Of a stretch of 64,000 nt of DNA, positions 17,643 to 26,227 are shown in pieces. The notes under the pieces are model-generated. The model worked only from the letters and a program-made list of their open reading frames with translations. It did no database searches and was not told the origin of the DNA. The stretch is taken from the IMG/VR virus record IMGVR_UViG_3300043788_000049, positions 1 to 64,000 of that record, one strand, 5' to 3'. The position numbers and the translations under genes are program-made. Origin of the DNA: a virus. Positions within the stretch are counted from its first letter, which is position 1. Each line of letters begins with the position of its first letter.

Positions 17643-19370
17643 CTACATGGCCCCGCCCTGTTGCGGTAATTGAGCCGGGATGACGCCTCCTTGTTGAAGG
17701 AGGTTCGCCGCATTTCCGATCTTCGACGCCACGTCAGCCCCATGCCCGGCCGTGTTCATCGTGTCTTGGGTCTGCTGCTGGGCGGCCATCGCCGCGCGCG
17801 ACTGCGCCTTGAGCCGCGCAGCGACTTCCTTCGGGACCATCCAGGTCGCCGGGGCGCCGGTGCCTTCAACCGCATCGCGGAAGGCGGTATCGAGGTCGAC
17901 GTCATGGACGACCGTCGGATCGACCGCGGCCGCGGCCTGCGTCACCTGCATCAGGGTCGTGAAGGATTGCACATTCGCCCTCGTGGCGGCCATCGTTAGC
18001 GGCGTCTCGAAGATAAACCGGACGTCCATGCCACGGAGGATTTTCGGCATATAGCCGAGGTCCCCGAAGGCGTTCATCCGCAGCATCATCTCGAAAACGC
18101 GGTCGCAGACGGCGCCATTGTATTCGACCTGGAGGGGCTCGAACAACGGCGTGGTGTTGCGAATATATTCCTCCCAGAGTTTCTGGACCTCGAACGCCGT
18201 GCGGGCGTGGGTGGTGTCCGGGAGCTTGATCTGATTGAGGAAGTGGCCGGTGGCGATGATTTCGGCGATGCGCTTTTCACGATCGACGCCCCAGCCGAGA
18301 TTGGGGTTGGTGCCAAGCAGCGGTTCGAGGACGGGCCCGGTGCGCTCGTCGTAATCGGCGTCGACCCAGGTAATGCCGCCGGCATAAGTGTTCACGCCGC
18401 CCTGGATCGCCTCGAAGACGCCCTTGTAGGGTGGATCGACCGCTTTCTGGCCCGCTTCGAGCAGCGTCAGGGTGATCTGCTGGAGCATGCGCGCGTCGGC
18501 GATGTTGACGACAGCCGGGGGGGAGTAGCCGTAGCCAAAGCCCGGCACCGTCTCCCAGCGCGGGCAGACGTAGCCCAACTGATACTGGCCCATTTCCTCC
18601 AGGATCGTCTCGTTATCGACATCGATCCAGATCGAGACGAAGGGCAGCTTGCGCCCGCTCATCCGGATGATCTGGCCGCCCTTAGCCTGCTCATCGATCG
18701 TCCCGGTGCCCTCATAATCGCTGCTCGGCATGACGATGTGCCGGCATTGGACATCGGTGTGCGGGTCTTTCTCGGCCAGGGTCTTGACCTTTGCGTCGAC
18801 CTTATCCGGGAACAGCTTGATGAGGTTCGCGCGGGTGATCTTGCGCTTGACGTGGATCGTGTCGACTTGCCCGCTCGGGTCCTCGGCCCACGCCACGTCC
18901 CGCATGTGGATCGTGCGGAAGAGAAGCCCGTTCCAGTTCGAGTTCGGGCGCAGCATGATGCAGGCGTTGCCGATCGTGACGAAATCGCGGTCCCCCTCCT
19001 TCGCCGCGCGCGACCAGCCGGACAGATTGTCATACATGGCCTGCCGCATTTGCTCGGTGGCGAAATCCAGCCACTTGCGGGCCATCGTGTCCTTGTTGAT
19101 TCGCTCGGATTGCGTGCGGGCATGGAACCACGTTTGACCCGGAGGTCGAAGCATGGCAGAAATGGCGTTCGCCAAGTCCCGCGAGGCCATTGCAGGCACG
19201 CCCGTCATCAAGTGACTAGCGAATTCCATGCCTATGCTACGGACGTAGCTGTAATCCGCCCGTTCTGGATATAGCTGTTCAGTTATTGCTTGCCAAAGAC
19301 TAATGATAGCTCGTCGGCGGTTGAACAAATCGTCGCCAATGCTTATTAACTCGGCAATTCTACTTTTCAT
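17643..19370 (-). CDS. Portal protein (head-tail connector family)
   Basis: 575 residues. Resembles the T7-type head-tail connector: RRAIISLWQAITEQLYPER, MASRDLANAISAMLRPPGQ, WFHARTQ, then WETVPGFGYGYSPPAVVNIADARMLQ and Gln-rich C-terminal helices. The portal forms the ring through which DNA is packaged. The ATG at 19368-19370 is used because it forms an ATGA overlap with the stop of the endonuclease gene upstream. The first 170 bases of the gene are visibly AT-richer than the rest. Confidence 0.88.
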   Translation of the reverse strand: MKSRIAELISIGDDLFNRRRAIISLWQAITEQLYPERADYSYVRSIGMEFASHLMTGVPAMASRDLANAISAMLRPPGQTWFHARTQSERINKDTMARKWLDFATEQMRQAMYDNLSGWSRAAKEGDRDFVTIGNACIMLRPNSNWNGLLFRTIHMRDVAWAEDPSGQVDTIHVKRKITRANLIKLFPDKVDAKVKTLAEKDPHTDVQCRHIVMPSSDYEGTGTIDEQAKGGQIIRMSGRKLPFVSIWIDVDNETILEEMGQYQLGYVCPRWETVPGFGYGYSPPAVVNIADARMLQQITLTLLEAGQKAVDPPYKGVFEAIQGGVNTYAGGITWVDADYDERTGPVLEPLLGTNPNLGWGVDREKRIAEIIATGHFLNQIKLPDTTHARTAFEVQKLWEEYIRNTTPLFEPLQVEYNGAVCDRVFEMMLRMNAFGDLGYMPKILRGMDVRFIFETPLTMAATRANVQSFTTLMQVTQAAAAVDPTVVHDVDLDTAFRDAVEGTGAPATWMVPKEVAARLKAQSRAAMAAQQQTQDTMNTAGHGADVASKIGNAANLLQQGGVIPAQLPQQGGAM

Positions 19371-20014
19371 GAAAGTGCCCTCTCGACCGGCCAGCCGGAG
19401 GTCATGCGCGAGCAAAAAGTGCTGTAGCTGAATGGCGGCGAGGCAAGCCGATAGGCTTCGGCCCAAGTCATTTCCTTGCCGCGAAAGATCGTCCAGCGCG
19501 TGTTACGTTTGTTGTTCGCTTGCTCGATCGGTGTAGCCCAGCGCACGTTGCCCGCTTCGTAATTCCCATCGGTATCAGGAAAGCGATCGAGCGAATGCTT
19601 TGGCGACGGCGATCGGCCCATGTCGGCGAAGAACGCCTCGAACGAATCATCCCATGTCTGGGAGACCGCTACGCCTCTGCCGCCATAGAAAGCGTAATCT
19701 TTGCAGTTCGGATTGTTGCAGCGGTCCCGCATGTTGGCCCAGATGCCGTATTCGCGCGTATCATGCGCTCCGTGTTTCACGGCCATCGGGGCTAGAACTT
19801 CGGTCGCGTGGCGCGTTGCTTGCTCGATATGTAGGCAGCCACAAGACTGGACGCCTTTGTTCCGCAAACTCGCCCCCCTCGCGGTGATCTGGCCGCCGCA
19901 ATCGCAGCGGCACGTCCACAGCGCCGCGCCATATCGGTCGTTGCCCATTTGAGCCAAGACCGTGAGCCGGCCGACCTTGAGGCCCGTCATGTCGATAAAG
20001 CGCGGATGGGCCAC
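19367..20014 (-). CDS. Free-standing HNH-superfamily homing endonuclease (zinc-ribbon type)
   Basis: 215 residues. The N-terminus GLKVGRLTVLAQM is followed by a zinc-binding part (CRCDCGG, SCGC). The nuclease core is YGIWANMRDRCNNPNCKDYAF, YGGRGVAVSQTWDDSFEAFF, HSLDRFPDTDGNYEAGNVRW, ATPIEQANNKRN, and a helix-turn-helix-like tail follows. This is a common phage free-standing endonuclease family. Its TGA overlaps the portal ATG. A close relative precedes large terminase and a third precedes the endolysin. Confidence 0.85.
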   Translation of the reverse strand: MAHPRFIDMTGLKVGRLTVLAQMGNDRYGAALWTCRCDCGGQITARGASLRNKGVQSCGCLHIEQATRHATEVLAPMAVKHGAHDTREYGIWANMRDRCNNPNCKDYAFYGGRGVAVSQTWDDSFEAFFADMGRSPSPKHSLDRFPDTDGNYEAGNVRWATPIEQANNKRNTRWTIFRGKEMTWAEAYRLASPPFSYSTFCSRMTSGWPVERALS

Positions 20015-20025
20015 GGTAGGTCGCC

Positions 20026-20262
20026 TTAGTTCTGCGTCCCGAGGCGCGAGGATGCGTAGGCGTCTTGCGCGGTCGGCGCGGCGCTAGGGGGGTTAGCGCC
20101 CTGGCGCCCCATTATCGTGCTCTGCCGGCCGGCGCGCGCCATTGCCGCGGCCGCCTGCTGGCGCTGCGCTTCGAGGACGCTGGGCGAGGTCGGGTCGGGC
20201 ATGGGCGGTGCGGCCGCAACGACCGGCAGGGCGGGTGTTTTAGGGGCAAACAGGCCAGCCAT
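20026..20262 (-). CDS. Small head-region protein (78 aa)
   Basis: Starts MAGLFAPKTPALPVVAAAPP, then MPDPTSPSVLEAQRQQAAAA and an Ala/Gly/Arg-rich tail. Short Pro/Ala/Gln proteins of this look sit between terminase and portal in many podoviruses; function unknown. It starts just after the stop of the next small gene upstream. Confidence 0.65.
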   Translation of the reverse strand: MAGLFAPKTPALPVVAAAPPMPDPTSPSVLEAQRQQAAAAMARAGRQSTIMGRQGANPPSAAPTAQDAYASSRLGTQN

Positions 20263-20266
20263 GGGC

Positions 20267-20476
20267 TCATCTCCGGAAGGAATTCTTGATCTTCTCGAAA
20301 CCGACGTGACAGCGATCGCCTTTTTTGCGACGGCCCTCTGCAATCTCGGCTTCGACCAGCGCCAAATTCGTCTCGTCCTCTAGTGTCTTATCACTCTTCC
20401 GCCTACCAGGGCTAGGAGTCCTCGGGGCGGGGACCGGTTCGAACAGCCGCATGTGGGGGTATTTCTCGTCAGCCAT
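20267..20476 (-). CDS. Small hypothetical protein (69 aa)
   Basis: Starts MADEKYPHMRLFEPVPAPR, followed by a basic middle (SPGRRKSDKTLEDETNLALV) and KKGDRCHVGFEKIKNSF. The start codon lies inside the last bases of the large terminase gene (eight-base overlap). Not recognised; head-assembly context. Confidence 0.62.
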   Translation of the reverse strand: MADEKYPHMRLFEPVPAPRTPSPGRRKSDKTLEDETNLALVEAEIAEGRRKKGDRCHVGFEKIKNSFRR

Positions 20477-22103
20477 TGCCGCCCCCGAACCCGCGTTTGA
20501 TGTCCGAATAGCCTCTGTTGACGCTGGTCGGCATATCGCGCCCGCCGCCATAAGCCCCGCCGAACCGCCCTTTGCGCAGCGCAGCCTCGCCGGGCGCGTA
20601 GGCCATCACCACAGCGTCGGCGAGGTCCGGTGACCGCCCGAGGCGCTTCTTGATGTCCTTCTTGTCCTCGACTTGGATTTTCAGCATGTCGGGCACAAAG
20701 CACGGCGCCGTAAGCTCGGCCCGCAGCGCGGAATCGTCCGGAAGCTGGATGATCGAGCCGCCGGAGCGGTCTGGATTGAGCGCCTCGCGAAACCGCCACC
20801 ACGCCTCGGCCCGCTTGTTCTCGAAGATGCGGTTGGAGCCGTCCTTCGCCCTGGCTACCGATCCCGCGGAGCCGTTGAACTGAACCGCGGTGATCTGGTT
20901 GTCCTTGAGCCGGCCGACCACATCGCCGCCATAGCCGCCGCTGACGTCGACCACGACGCTGCATCCATCCCGGCGGTGCTGGACGATGAGCGACGCCTGC
21001 TTGGAGCCGTCCGGGGCGTCCTTGCCGGCGACGACGATCAGCGGCGCATACCATTCGCCATGCCGGCGGGCGATGACGACGCGATCCGCGCCGCCCTGGC
21101 CGACGTCGACGCCCATGCTGCTCATCATCAGGTCGCGGCCACCGTCGCGCTTCCACCGTTGTTGGGCGAGCAGGACCCACTCAGTTGGCAGAATCTGATA
21201 GCTCTGGTCCTTTCGCGCGGCGAGAAAGTTTCCATCTCGATAGGCCGACCGGAAGGGTTCTTCGAGGGAATCCAACTTGGACTGATATTCCGGGGTGTTC
21301 AGAGAGGGGTTGTCAGAGAGACTTGCGCGAATGAACGTCCGCGACATCGGAATCACGGGGCGCGGCTCTCCGGGAAACTGATATGGCTCCGGGCCATCCA
21401 CAAACAGGTCATGGCCTTCCGGGTCAGAAACGACCCAACGCAATTCGCCGTCTTGCGCAGGATTAGGATAGTTGTTATCCAACCACGGCGCGAACATGGG
21501 AATCAGCCAATCGCCCCCGGCCGAAATCGGGGGATTCGAGGCTAGGACGACGCGGGTTCGCTGGGTGGCGTCAGCCGATCGCACCCAAGTCATATGAAAT
21601 CTGACAACTTCCTCTGGAATATCAACCACTTCATCGAAGAACTTCGCGTCGAAGGCCGCGCCTTTCCATTTGTCCATCTGCGCGCCGGTAAATTGGACAA
21701 AGCGGCCATCATCCGTCGTCAGGGAAGGTGGATTTGACCCGTTGTAACCCCGCTTCGTCCCGTTGATCTCGATCGCGCGCTTCGTCAGCGCCGTCAGCGC
21801 TGTGAACTCCTGGCGCATGATGAGCGATCTACGATGGGCGGTTAGCGCAAGTCCGAGGAGAAGGTCGCTTTTGCCGCCGGCTGCCTGACCACCGTAAAGG
21901 AGCACGTCGGCCTTTGAGAAGAATGCTTCCGCTTGAGGGCCTGAATTTGCTAGCCATTTTATCCCTCGCGTTGCATCTTCGGCCACTCCCATTATCGCAT
22001 CGCGCGAATCTTTTGGAAGCTGTGCGAGACGCTCGGCGAGTTGATCTAGGGTGAGGCTGCTCCAGCCGGAGAGTGCATCAACAAGCGTGGGGCCATCGGT
22101 CAT
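20469..22103 (-). CDS. terL: Terminase large subunit
   Basis: 544 residues. Walker A GGQAAGGKSD at 71-80, Walker B FFDE at 155-158 and, in the second half, a nuclease strand MGVDVGQGGADRVVIARR (about residue 330) and a C-terminal acidic site near DLADAVVMAY. It is the ATPase motor and DNA-cutting subunit of the packaging complex. The start lies within the last 26 bases of the endonuclease gene upstream. The small subunit gene is not adjacent but nine kilobases upstream. Confidence 0.93.
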   Translation of the reverse strand: MTDGPTLVDALSGWSSLTLDQLAERLAQLPKDSRDAIMGVAEDATRGIKWLANSGPQAEAFFSKADVLLYGGQAAGGKSDLLLGLALTAHRRSLIMRQEFTALTALTKRAIEINGTKRGYNGSNPPSLTTDDGRFVQFTGAQMDKWKGAAFDAKFFDEVVDIPEEVVRFHMTWVRSADATQRTRVVLASNPPISAGGDWLIPMFAPWLDNNYPNPAQDGELRWVVSDPEGHDLFVDGPEPYQFPGEPRPVIPMSRTFIRASLSDNPSLNTPEYQSKLDSLEEPFRSAYRDGNFLAARKDQSYQILPTEWVLLAQQRWKRDGGRDLMMSSMGVDVGQGGADRVVIARRHGEWYAPLIVVAGKDAPDGSKQASLIVQHRRDGCSVVVDVSGGYGGDVVGRLKDNQITAVQFNGSAGSVARAKDGSNRIFENKRAEAWWRFREALNPDRSGGSIIQLPDDSALRAELTAPCFVPDMLKIQVEDKKDIKKRLGRSPDLADAVVMAYAPGEAALRKGRFGGAYGGGRDMPTSVNRGYSDIKRGFGGGNG

Positions 22104-22740
22104 CGAGCGGCTCCGTCAGGGCGCGGTGGGCGGACCATCCCTTCGCCATTCGCTTGGCAACTGTATGGCTTTTCATGCCGGCGATTTCGCAGGCCTCCGC
22201 TAGGGCCATTTCGCGACCCATGAAATGGACTATGCGATTGGTGCGCCGGTTTCTCGCCTGTTGCGAAGGCGTGGCCCATCGCACGTTACCGGGGCGGTAG
22301 TCGCCATCCTTATCCGGGAAACGATCAATGGAGTGGACGCGGGAAGGCCGCTTGCCGACATAATCGAAAAACGCCTGAAAATTATCCCGCCATTCATCGC
22401 AGATCGTGATTCCTCGACCGCCGTAGTCTGGATAGTCTTTGTCGTTCTGGTTGAAGCAGCGCCGCTTGATCCGCGACCAAGTCGCATATTCGGGCGTCTC
22501 AAAACGCTCGCCATCAATCGCTGCGGTGTGGCCGTGAGTGAGCGCCTTGTCGCGCGAAAATTCTCGCCGAAAGCATCCGCAGGACGTGGTTTGCCCGTTG
22601 GTTAGGTTCTCGCGAAGCGGCTCAACCGTATTGCCACAATCACATTGGCAGAGCCACGACGATGAGTTCCATTTCACGCCAGCAAAGCGAAGGACGGTCA
22701 GCCGCCCGAACCGCTGACCGGTCATGTCAATCCGAGGCAT
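22078..22740 (-). CDS. Free-standing HNH-superfamily homing endonuclease (zinc-ribbon type)
   Basis: 220 residues. GQRFGRLTVLRFAG, then a CQCDCGNTV...SCGC zinc-binding part and the core YATWSRIKRRCFNQNDKDYP, YGGRGITICDEWRDNFQAFF, HSIDRFPDKDGDYRPGNVRW, ATPSQQARNRR, and a C-terminal region ending KRMAKGWSAHRALTEPL. It is a paralogue of the gene before the portal. Its last codons overlap the large terminase start, so the terminase ribosome site lies within its coding sequence. Confidence 0.86.
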   Translation of the reverse strand: MPRIDMTGQRFGRLTVLRFAGVKWNSSSWLCQCDCGNTVEPLRENLTNGQTTSCGCFRREFSRDKALTHGHTAAIDGERFETPEYATWSRIKRRCFNQNDKDYPDYGGRGITICDEWRDNFQAFFDYVGKRPSRVHSIDRFPDKDGDYRPGNVRWATPSQQARNRRTNRIVHFMGREMALAEACEIAGMKSHTVAKRMAKGWSAHRALTEPLDDRWPHAC

Positions 22741-22746
22741 GAGACC

Positions 22747-23253
22747 TCAGTAGTTGGCGGCGACCAGCTTCGCGCCGACCTGAGCTGGACGATCGCCTAT
22801 CTGAGCGCAGGGGAAGAAGCCGGTGTTGGCGGTGTCGGTGATCGCCAGGATGAAAGCGCCAGCGGCGTTGGTCTGGGCGCGACACATCTTCGAAGTGGTG
22901 CCGGTTCCGATGATCGTGCCGCCGCCGGATGCCGCCGCAAAGCCGCCCGAGGCGGTGGTGGCGGTGAGGCCGATGCCGGTCGCGGCGTCGGAGAGCCACA
23001 CATCGAAATTGATGATGCGGGCGACGTTGTTGCCCAGCGCATCCTGGAGCTGGAAAGTCACGTTGGCGATGTTCGCGCCGCCGGGGGCATAGGAAATAGC
23101 GAAATTGTAAGGAATATTCTTGCCGACGATCGATGGAGCGCCTTGGGTATTGGTGACATCGGTGTTGCCGCTGCCGCCGAGAACCAGATTGCCTTGATCA
23201 TCGATGCCGCACAGCGGCCGATGGAGTTCAGTGAGGATGACGCCAACGGCCAT
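22747..23253 (-). CDS. Beta-rich structural-type protein (168 aa)
   Basis: Not recognised. Gly/Ala/Thr-rich with GGSGNTDVTNTQG, YAPGGANIANVTFQLQD and TTASGGFAAASGGGTI; two Cys residues. Composition resembles phage decoration or fibre proteins. It precedes the large terminase region on the same strand. Confidence 0.55.
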   Translation of the reverse strand: MAVGVILTELHRPLCGIDDQGNLVLGGSGNTDVTNTQGAPSIVGKNIPYNFAISYAPGGANIANVTFQLQDALGNNVARIINFDVWLSDAATGIGLTATTASGGFAAASGGGTIIGTGTTSKMCRAQTNAAGAFILAITDTANTGFFPCAQIGDRPAQVGAKLVAANY

Positions 23254-23324
23254 GGGGGCTCTCCGTCGCTATATAAAGCGGGTGGGAGCCGTTTAACCAC
23301 AAAATCCGGTGATGCGCCAGCGTG

Positions 23325-23492
23325 TCATGGCAAGACCTCGCGCCAAATGACTATCTGATGGTCCGGGTAGAATTTTCTGGCGATAGGGTCCCAAAAGAAG
23401 GTGACATGAAGCTTCAGTCTCTCGCGGATGCGCCCCGTCAGGGCTTCAAAATAAACCCAATCCTCAACTTCTGGCGCTTTGATGGGGGTCAG
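23325..23492 (-). CDS. Small protein with apparent CTG start (55 aa)
   Basis: The frame reads LTPIKAPEVEDWVYFEALTG and ends IVIWREVLP; its composition (Trp, Phe, Tyr, alternating hydrophobics) looks like a real protein. No ATG, GTG or TTG exists in frame at a sensible position. A CTG at 23490-23492 forms a CTGA overlap with the stop of the gene upstream, the same coupling used by ATG, GTG and TTG starts throughout this phage. The stop TGA overlaps an ATG that opens only 11 codons. Function unknown. Confidence 0.45.
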   Translation of the reverse strand: MTPIKAPEVEDWVYFEALTGRIRERLKLHVTFFWDPIARKFYPDHQIVIWREVLP

Positions 23493-24079
23493 TTGGCGCT
23501 CTCGACATAGAGCGTCATCGTGGTCGAAACGCCGGTGGCGCCGGAGCCAGAGATCGCCTCAAGCGTCCAGTAGATGAGCGCGGGGGTCCCGGACTGCAGG
23601 CGCAGAGAGACGACCGTCCCTGCTCCGGTCAGCGGCGAGCAGCGGGCGTAAGCCCCGTCGCCGCCCTGGATCATCGTGCAGGAGAAAGAGCCGAGATAGC
23701 CGGCGGAGCCGGTAGCGATGAGATAGGCCGCGCGATCGCCATTGGTCATGGTCGGCGCGGCGGCCCATAGATCGACCTGGATCGTCTTTGCGGGCCACGC
23801 GGTCGAAGTCGGATCGCTTGAAATCAGCCGAACGCCGGTCAGGATTGTCGGTAGACCTCCCGGCGATCCTGGAGGCACGAAGGACGGGATGACGCCATTC
23901 GCGGGGGAAATCCATTGAGCGGCGGAATAGGCCGTAGTCTGGGTGGTAAGGGTGAAGCTGCTGCTCGGGTCCGCATCGTTGATGGCGAAGGCGGGAGAGC
24001 CGAAGAGAAGCGCGGCCACTAAGGCCAGCCCAGAAAGGTAGGCCGCTAAGGCCAGCCCAGAGAAGATAGAGCGCAGCAT
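23489..24079 (-). CDS. Secreted-type beta-rich protein with signal peptide (196 aa)
   Basis: Starts MLRSIFSGLALAAYLSGLAL and is hydrophobic to GSPAFA (a signal-peptidase-like site near residue 34). The mature part is Thr/Ser/Gly-rich and beta-like. Within the signal region a 17-base sequence is directly repeated, giving two SGLAL copies. A signal peptide is unusual on a phage protein of structural character; it might be displayed or act in the periplasm. Not recognised. Confidence 0.58.
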   Translation of the reverse strand: MLRSIFSGLALAAYLSGLALVAALLFGSPAFAINDADPSSSFTLTTQTTAYSAAQWISPANGVIPSFVPPGSPGGLPTILTGVRLISSDPTSTAWPAKTIQVDLWAAAPTMTNGDRAAYLIATGSAGYLGSFSCTMIQGGDGAYARCSPLTGAGTVVSLRLQSGTPALIYWTLEAISGSGATGVSTTMTLYVESAN

Positions 24080-24129
24080 CGTGGTGGTCCCTGCCAAGGC
24101 GGCCTTCGGAATAGCACGGCGCGAGCCTG

Positions 24130-24516
24130 TTAGGGAAGGATCAGCGGCGGCCCCTTGACCGTGGCGTCATCGGGTGGGACGAGCCCGGTCTTTTGCTGAA
24201 ATTCAAGATATTCGCCGGAATTGCAGGGCGTGAAGACGACGCGCGCGCGGTCCCAATCTGGCCTACCGCCCGAGGCGTCGGCGGTTTCACGGATTTGCGT
24301 CTTGACGGCTCTGGTCAGTAAATCATCGATCCGGACGTCCTGAGTGTGCCTACGACACAGATGGCAATCGTGCATGCTGACGATGGGCTTGCGGATTTTC
24401 TCGTGCCAGCCAACGAAGGGGACCAGAGCGCAAGGGGCATACGCGCCGTTTTCATCGCATCCATGCGAGTCACAGCGAAACCCGAAGAGAGTGGTCCCTT
24501 CAACTCGACGTGCCAT
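24130..24516 (-). CDS. Cys/His-rich hypothetical protein (128 aa)
   Basis: Starts MARRVEGTTLFGFRCDSHGC; further Cys/His residues occur in MHDCHLCRRHTQD, suggesting a metal site. Start at 24516 forms a TGATG overlap with the upstream gene. Not recognised. Confidence 0.6.
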   Translation of the reverse strand: MARRVEGTTLFGFRCDSHGCDENGAYAPCALVPFVGWHEKIRKPIVSMHDCHLCRRHTQDVRIDDLLTRAVKTQIRETADASGGRPDWDRARVVFTPCNSGEYLEFQQKTGLVPPDDATVKGPPLILP

Positions 24517-25142
24517 CAGCGGAGCGCCCACTGAACGATCGTGGCGATGAGGGCCACAAAAGCGGACGCGACTATCGCTACTAAGCTCCAATCAAGCCGA
24601 AGCGGCTTGGAGGAGAATGAAACTTGTGATGGCTGCGTCCTTGTCAGGGACTGCCACACCAGATGCTCATTGAGCTTCTCGTTCTTGTCCTCGATCGCGC
24701 CGAGAACATCCATGGCATGGAATAAAGCTCCGGCGCTATCGACGTAATAAATGCCATGGGGCGGCCCATAGCCGTGGACGGTCAGCACATTTCCGCCCCA
24801 ATGGATATTGTAGGCCATCAAAAGGCCATGAGCCGCCTGAGTCGGCGCATAATCCTTGAGCGTCTCGCAATATTCTCTGACCTTTGCGGCATGGTCGGGA
24901 TTGGCAAAGACCGAATCAGCCGGACAATCGAGCTGGGGCGGAACTTCGGGGATGATGGTGGGGGCGGGGGCAGGCTGGCTATAGACGCCGGCCTGTTGAT
25001 AGGTGCCGCCGCCATACGGCTGGGTTGCGAGAACTTGCCCCATCCCCGACAGCCCATTGCCGCCGCCGCCATATTGGCTTAGGGCGTGCTGGTAGGCTTG
25101 GGTGGCGGCGTTCATCTGCGCGAGCATCGCTGGGTGCATCAT
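24516..25142 (-). CDS. C-terminal membrane-anchored hypothetical protein (208 aa)
   Basis: Gln/Gly/Tyr/Pro-rich N-terminal part (1-70), a middle domain with ADSVFANPDHAAKVREYCET and GPPHGIYYVDSAG, a short coiled coil and one C-terminal transmembrane helix (LVAIVASAFVALIATIVQWA). Likely tail-anchored, with the bulk in the cytoplasm. Not recognised. ATGA overlap with the gene upstream. Confidence 0.6.
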   Translation of the reverse strand: MMHPAMLAQMNAATQAYQHALSQYGGGGNGLSGMGQVLATQPYGGGTYQQAGVYSQPAPAPTIIPEVPPQLDCPADSVFANPDHAAKVREYCETLKDYAPTQAAHGLLMAYNIHWGGNVLTVHGYGPPHGIYYVDSAGALFHAMDVLGAIEDKNEKLNEHLVWQSLTRTQPSQVSFSSKPLRLDWSLVAIVASAFVALIATIVQWALR

Positions 25143-25558
25143 CCACCCGCCACGAAATCGAGCAGCTCGCGAGCGATTCGGATGAGGTCTGCAGGCGGGG
25201 AGCCAGTGGGTAGCGACGAAGCCGCCATTTTCAGGACCTCCATTCTGATTTCCGGGGTGGCGGCGCTTTTGCCGCCGGATAGCCCCGTTGTCTCTGCGGG
25301 ACGGTCCTTCATGGACTGCGCTTTCATGAGCGCCTGACGGGTTTCCGGGTCGATCCCAGCGGGGAGGGCTGGCGGTGCGCCTTCGTCCTCGGCAGGGGCG
25401 TTCGGGTCGATCACCTGCTTGGGGTTCGGATTGGTCCCGTCAAAGACATGGACGCGCTCTAAGGGCACATGCTTCTCCTTCTTCTCAGTCTTCCGAGCTT
25501 CGAGGGTTGCGGCCCATTGGCGGGCGCGGCGCAGCCGGCGGCTTTCGGACGCCGCCAC
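25139..25558 (-). CDS. Hypothetical protein (139 aa)
   Basis: Not recognised. Basic N-terminus (SRRLRRARQWAATLEARKTE), Pro-rich middle, and a helical C-terminus (IRMEVLKMAASSLP, LIRIARELLDFVAGG). Overlaps the gene upstream by 74 bases and the next gene by four. Confidence 0.58.
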   Translation of the reverse strand: MAASESRRLRRARQWAATLEARKTEKKEKHVPLERVHVFDGTNPNPKQVIDPNAPAEDEGAPPALPAGIDPETRQALMKAQSMKDRPAETTGLSGGKSAATPEIRMEVLKMAASSLPTGSPPADLIRIARELLDFVAGG

Positions 25559-26129
25559 TTATCGAACCCTCGGCGACGCGCTTGGCGTAGGCCAGAATAT
25601 GCTCGGCCAGCGCTTTCTGGACCTGAACGGGATCGTCATTGCTCAGAACAAGATTGCCCTTGATGTTCGAGCCCTCAATGTCGGGCGACCGGATGATAAG
25701 GGTTATCAGCTTCGAGTGGAACAGCTTCGCGATCTGGGCCAAATCCGCTTGGAGGGCGTGGCCGAGGGCTTCGGGGAGGTCCTTGGTGATCGGGGCGGCG
25801 AGGATGGCGGAGGCGATTTCCTCGTATATGAAATTGGCTTTATGGTCGGGACAATGAGCCCGCGCTATCTCCGCTGCCCGCTCGAAGGCGAGACGACGTT
25901 CAGAGCGGAGAACGCTCGTTGCCCTATCTTGACATTTACATTGAACGTCGGGGGCGCAGAGTAAGGCACACCATTTTCGAGCCTCACTTTGTAATTCCCG
26001 CGCCCTCTCTTCCATCTCGCTCATCTCATCCCCCTTTGGAGCTAGTGAAGAAACTATTCTACACGAACCAAGTACAGGTCCATGCAATATGATCAATCCG
26101 GCTTGACTTAATGCTTCGTCGAGGGTCAT
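25485..26129 (-). CDS. Hypothetical helical protein (214 aa)
   Basis: Not recognised. Contains MEERARELQSEARKWCALLC and ERRLAFERAAEIARAHCPDH, with six Cys residues in the first 100 positions. The ATG at 26127-26129 follows AGGGA; an internal ATG (MSEMEERA) is an alternative. Confidence 0.55.
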   Translation of the reverse strand: MTLDEALSQAGLIILHGPVLGSCRIVSSLAPKGDEMSEMEERARELQSEARKWCALLCAPDVQCKCQDRATSVLRSERRLAFERAAEIARAHCPDHKANFIYEEIASAILAAPITKDLPEALGHALQADLAQIAKLFHSKLITLIIRSPDIEGSNIKGNLVLSNDDPVQVQKALAEHILAYAKRVAEGSISGGVRKPPAAPRPPMGRNPRSSED

Positions 26130-26139
26130 GGTATGTTCC

Positions 26140-26226
26140 CTATCCACCAGCCTTGTATATAATCCAAAGTTGCTGAGCAGTTACAGCAACTATTAAGCCA
26201 GTGATGAACCCGAGTAAAAACAACAT
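26140..26226 (-). CDS. Tiny membrane peptide (28 aa)
   Basis: MLFLLGFITGLIVAVTAQQL then WIIYKAGG: a single transmembrane segment. It starts two bases after the stop of the gene upstream, and nothing else fits this gap. One of several such peptides in this phage. Confidence 0.5.
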   Translation of the reverse strand: MLFLLGFITGLIVAVTAQQLWIIYKAGG

Positions 26227-26227
26227 C

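Noticed and set aside
18207-19274. A 355-codon plus-strand frame opposite the portal gene
   Set aside because: Mirror frame of the portal; composition typical of antisense GC-rich sequence.
23293-23328. Eleven-codon frame after the CTG-started gene, with ATGA overlap
   Set aside because: Too short to support as a gene without expression data.
24000-24060. Direct repeat in the signal peptide of the 23489 protein
   Set aside because: Two copies of about 17 bases, simple coding duplication; no sign of an attachment site or mobile element.
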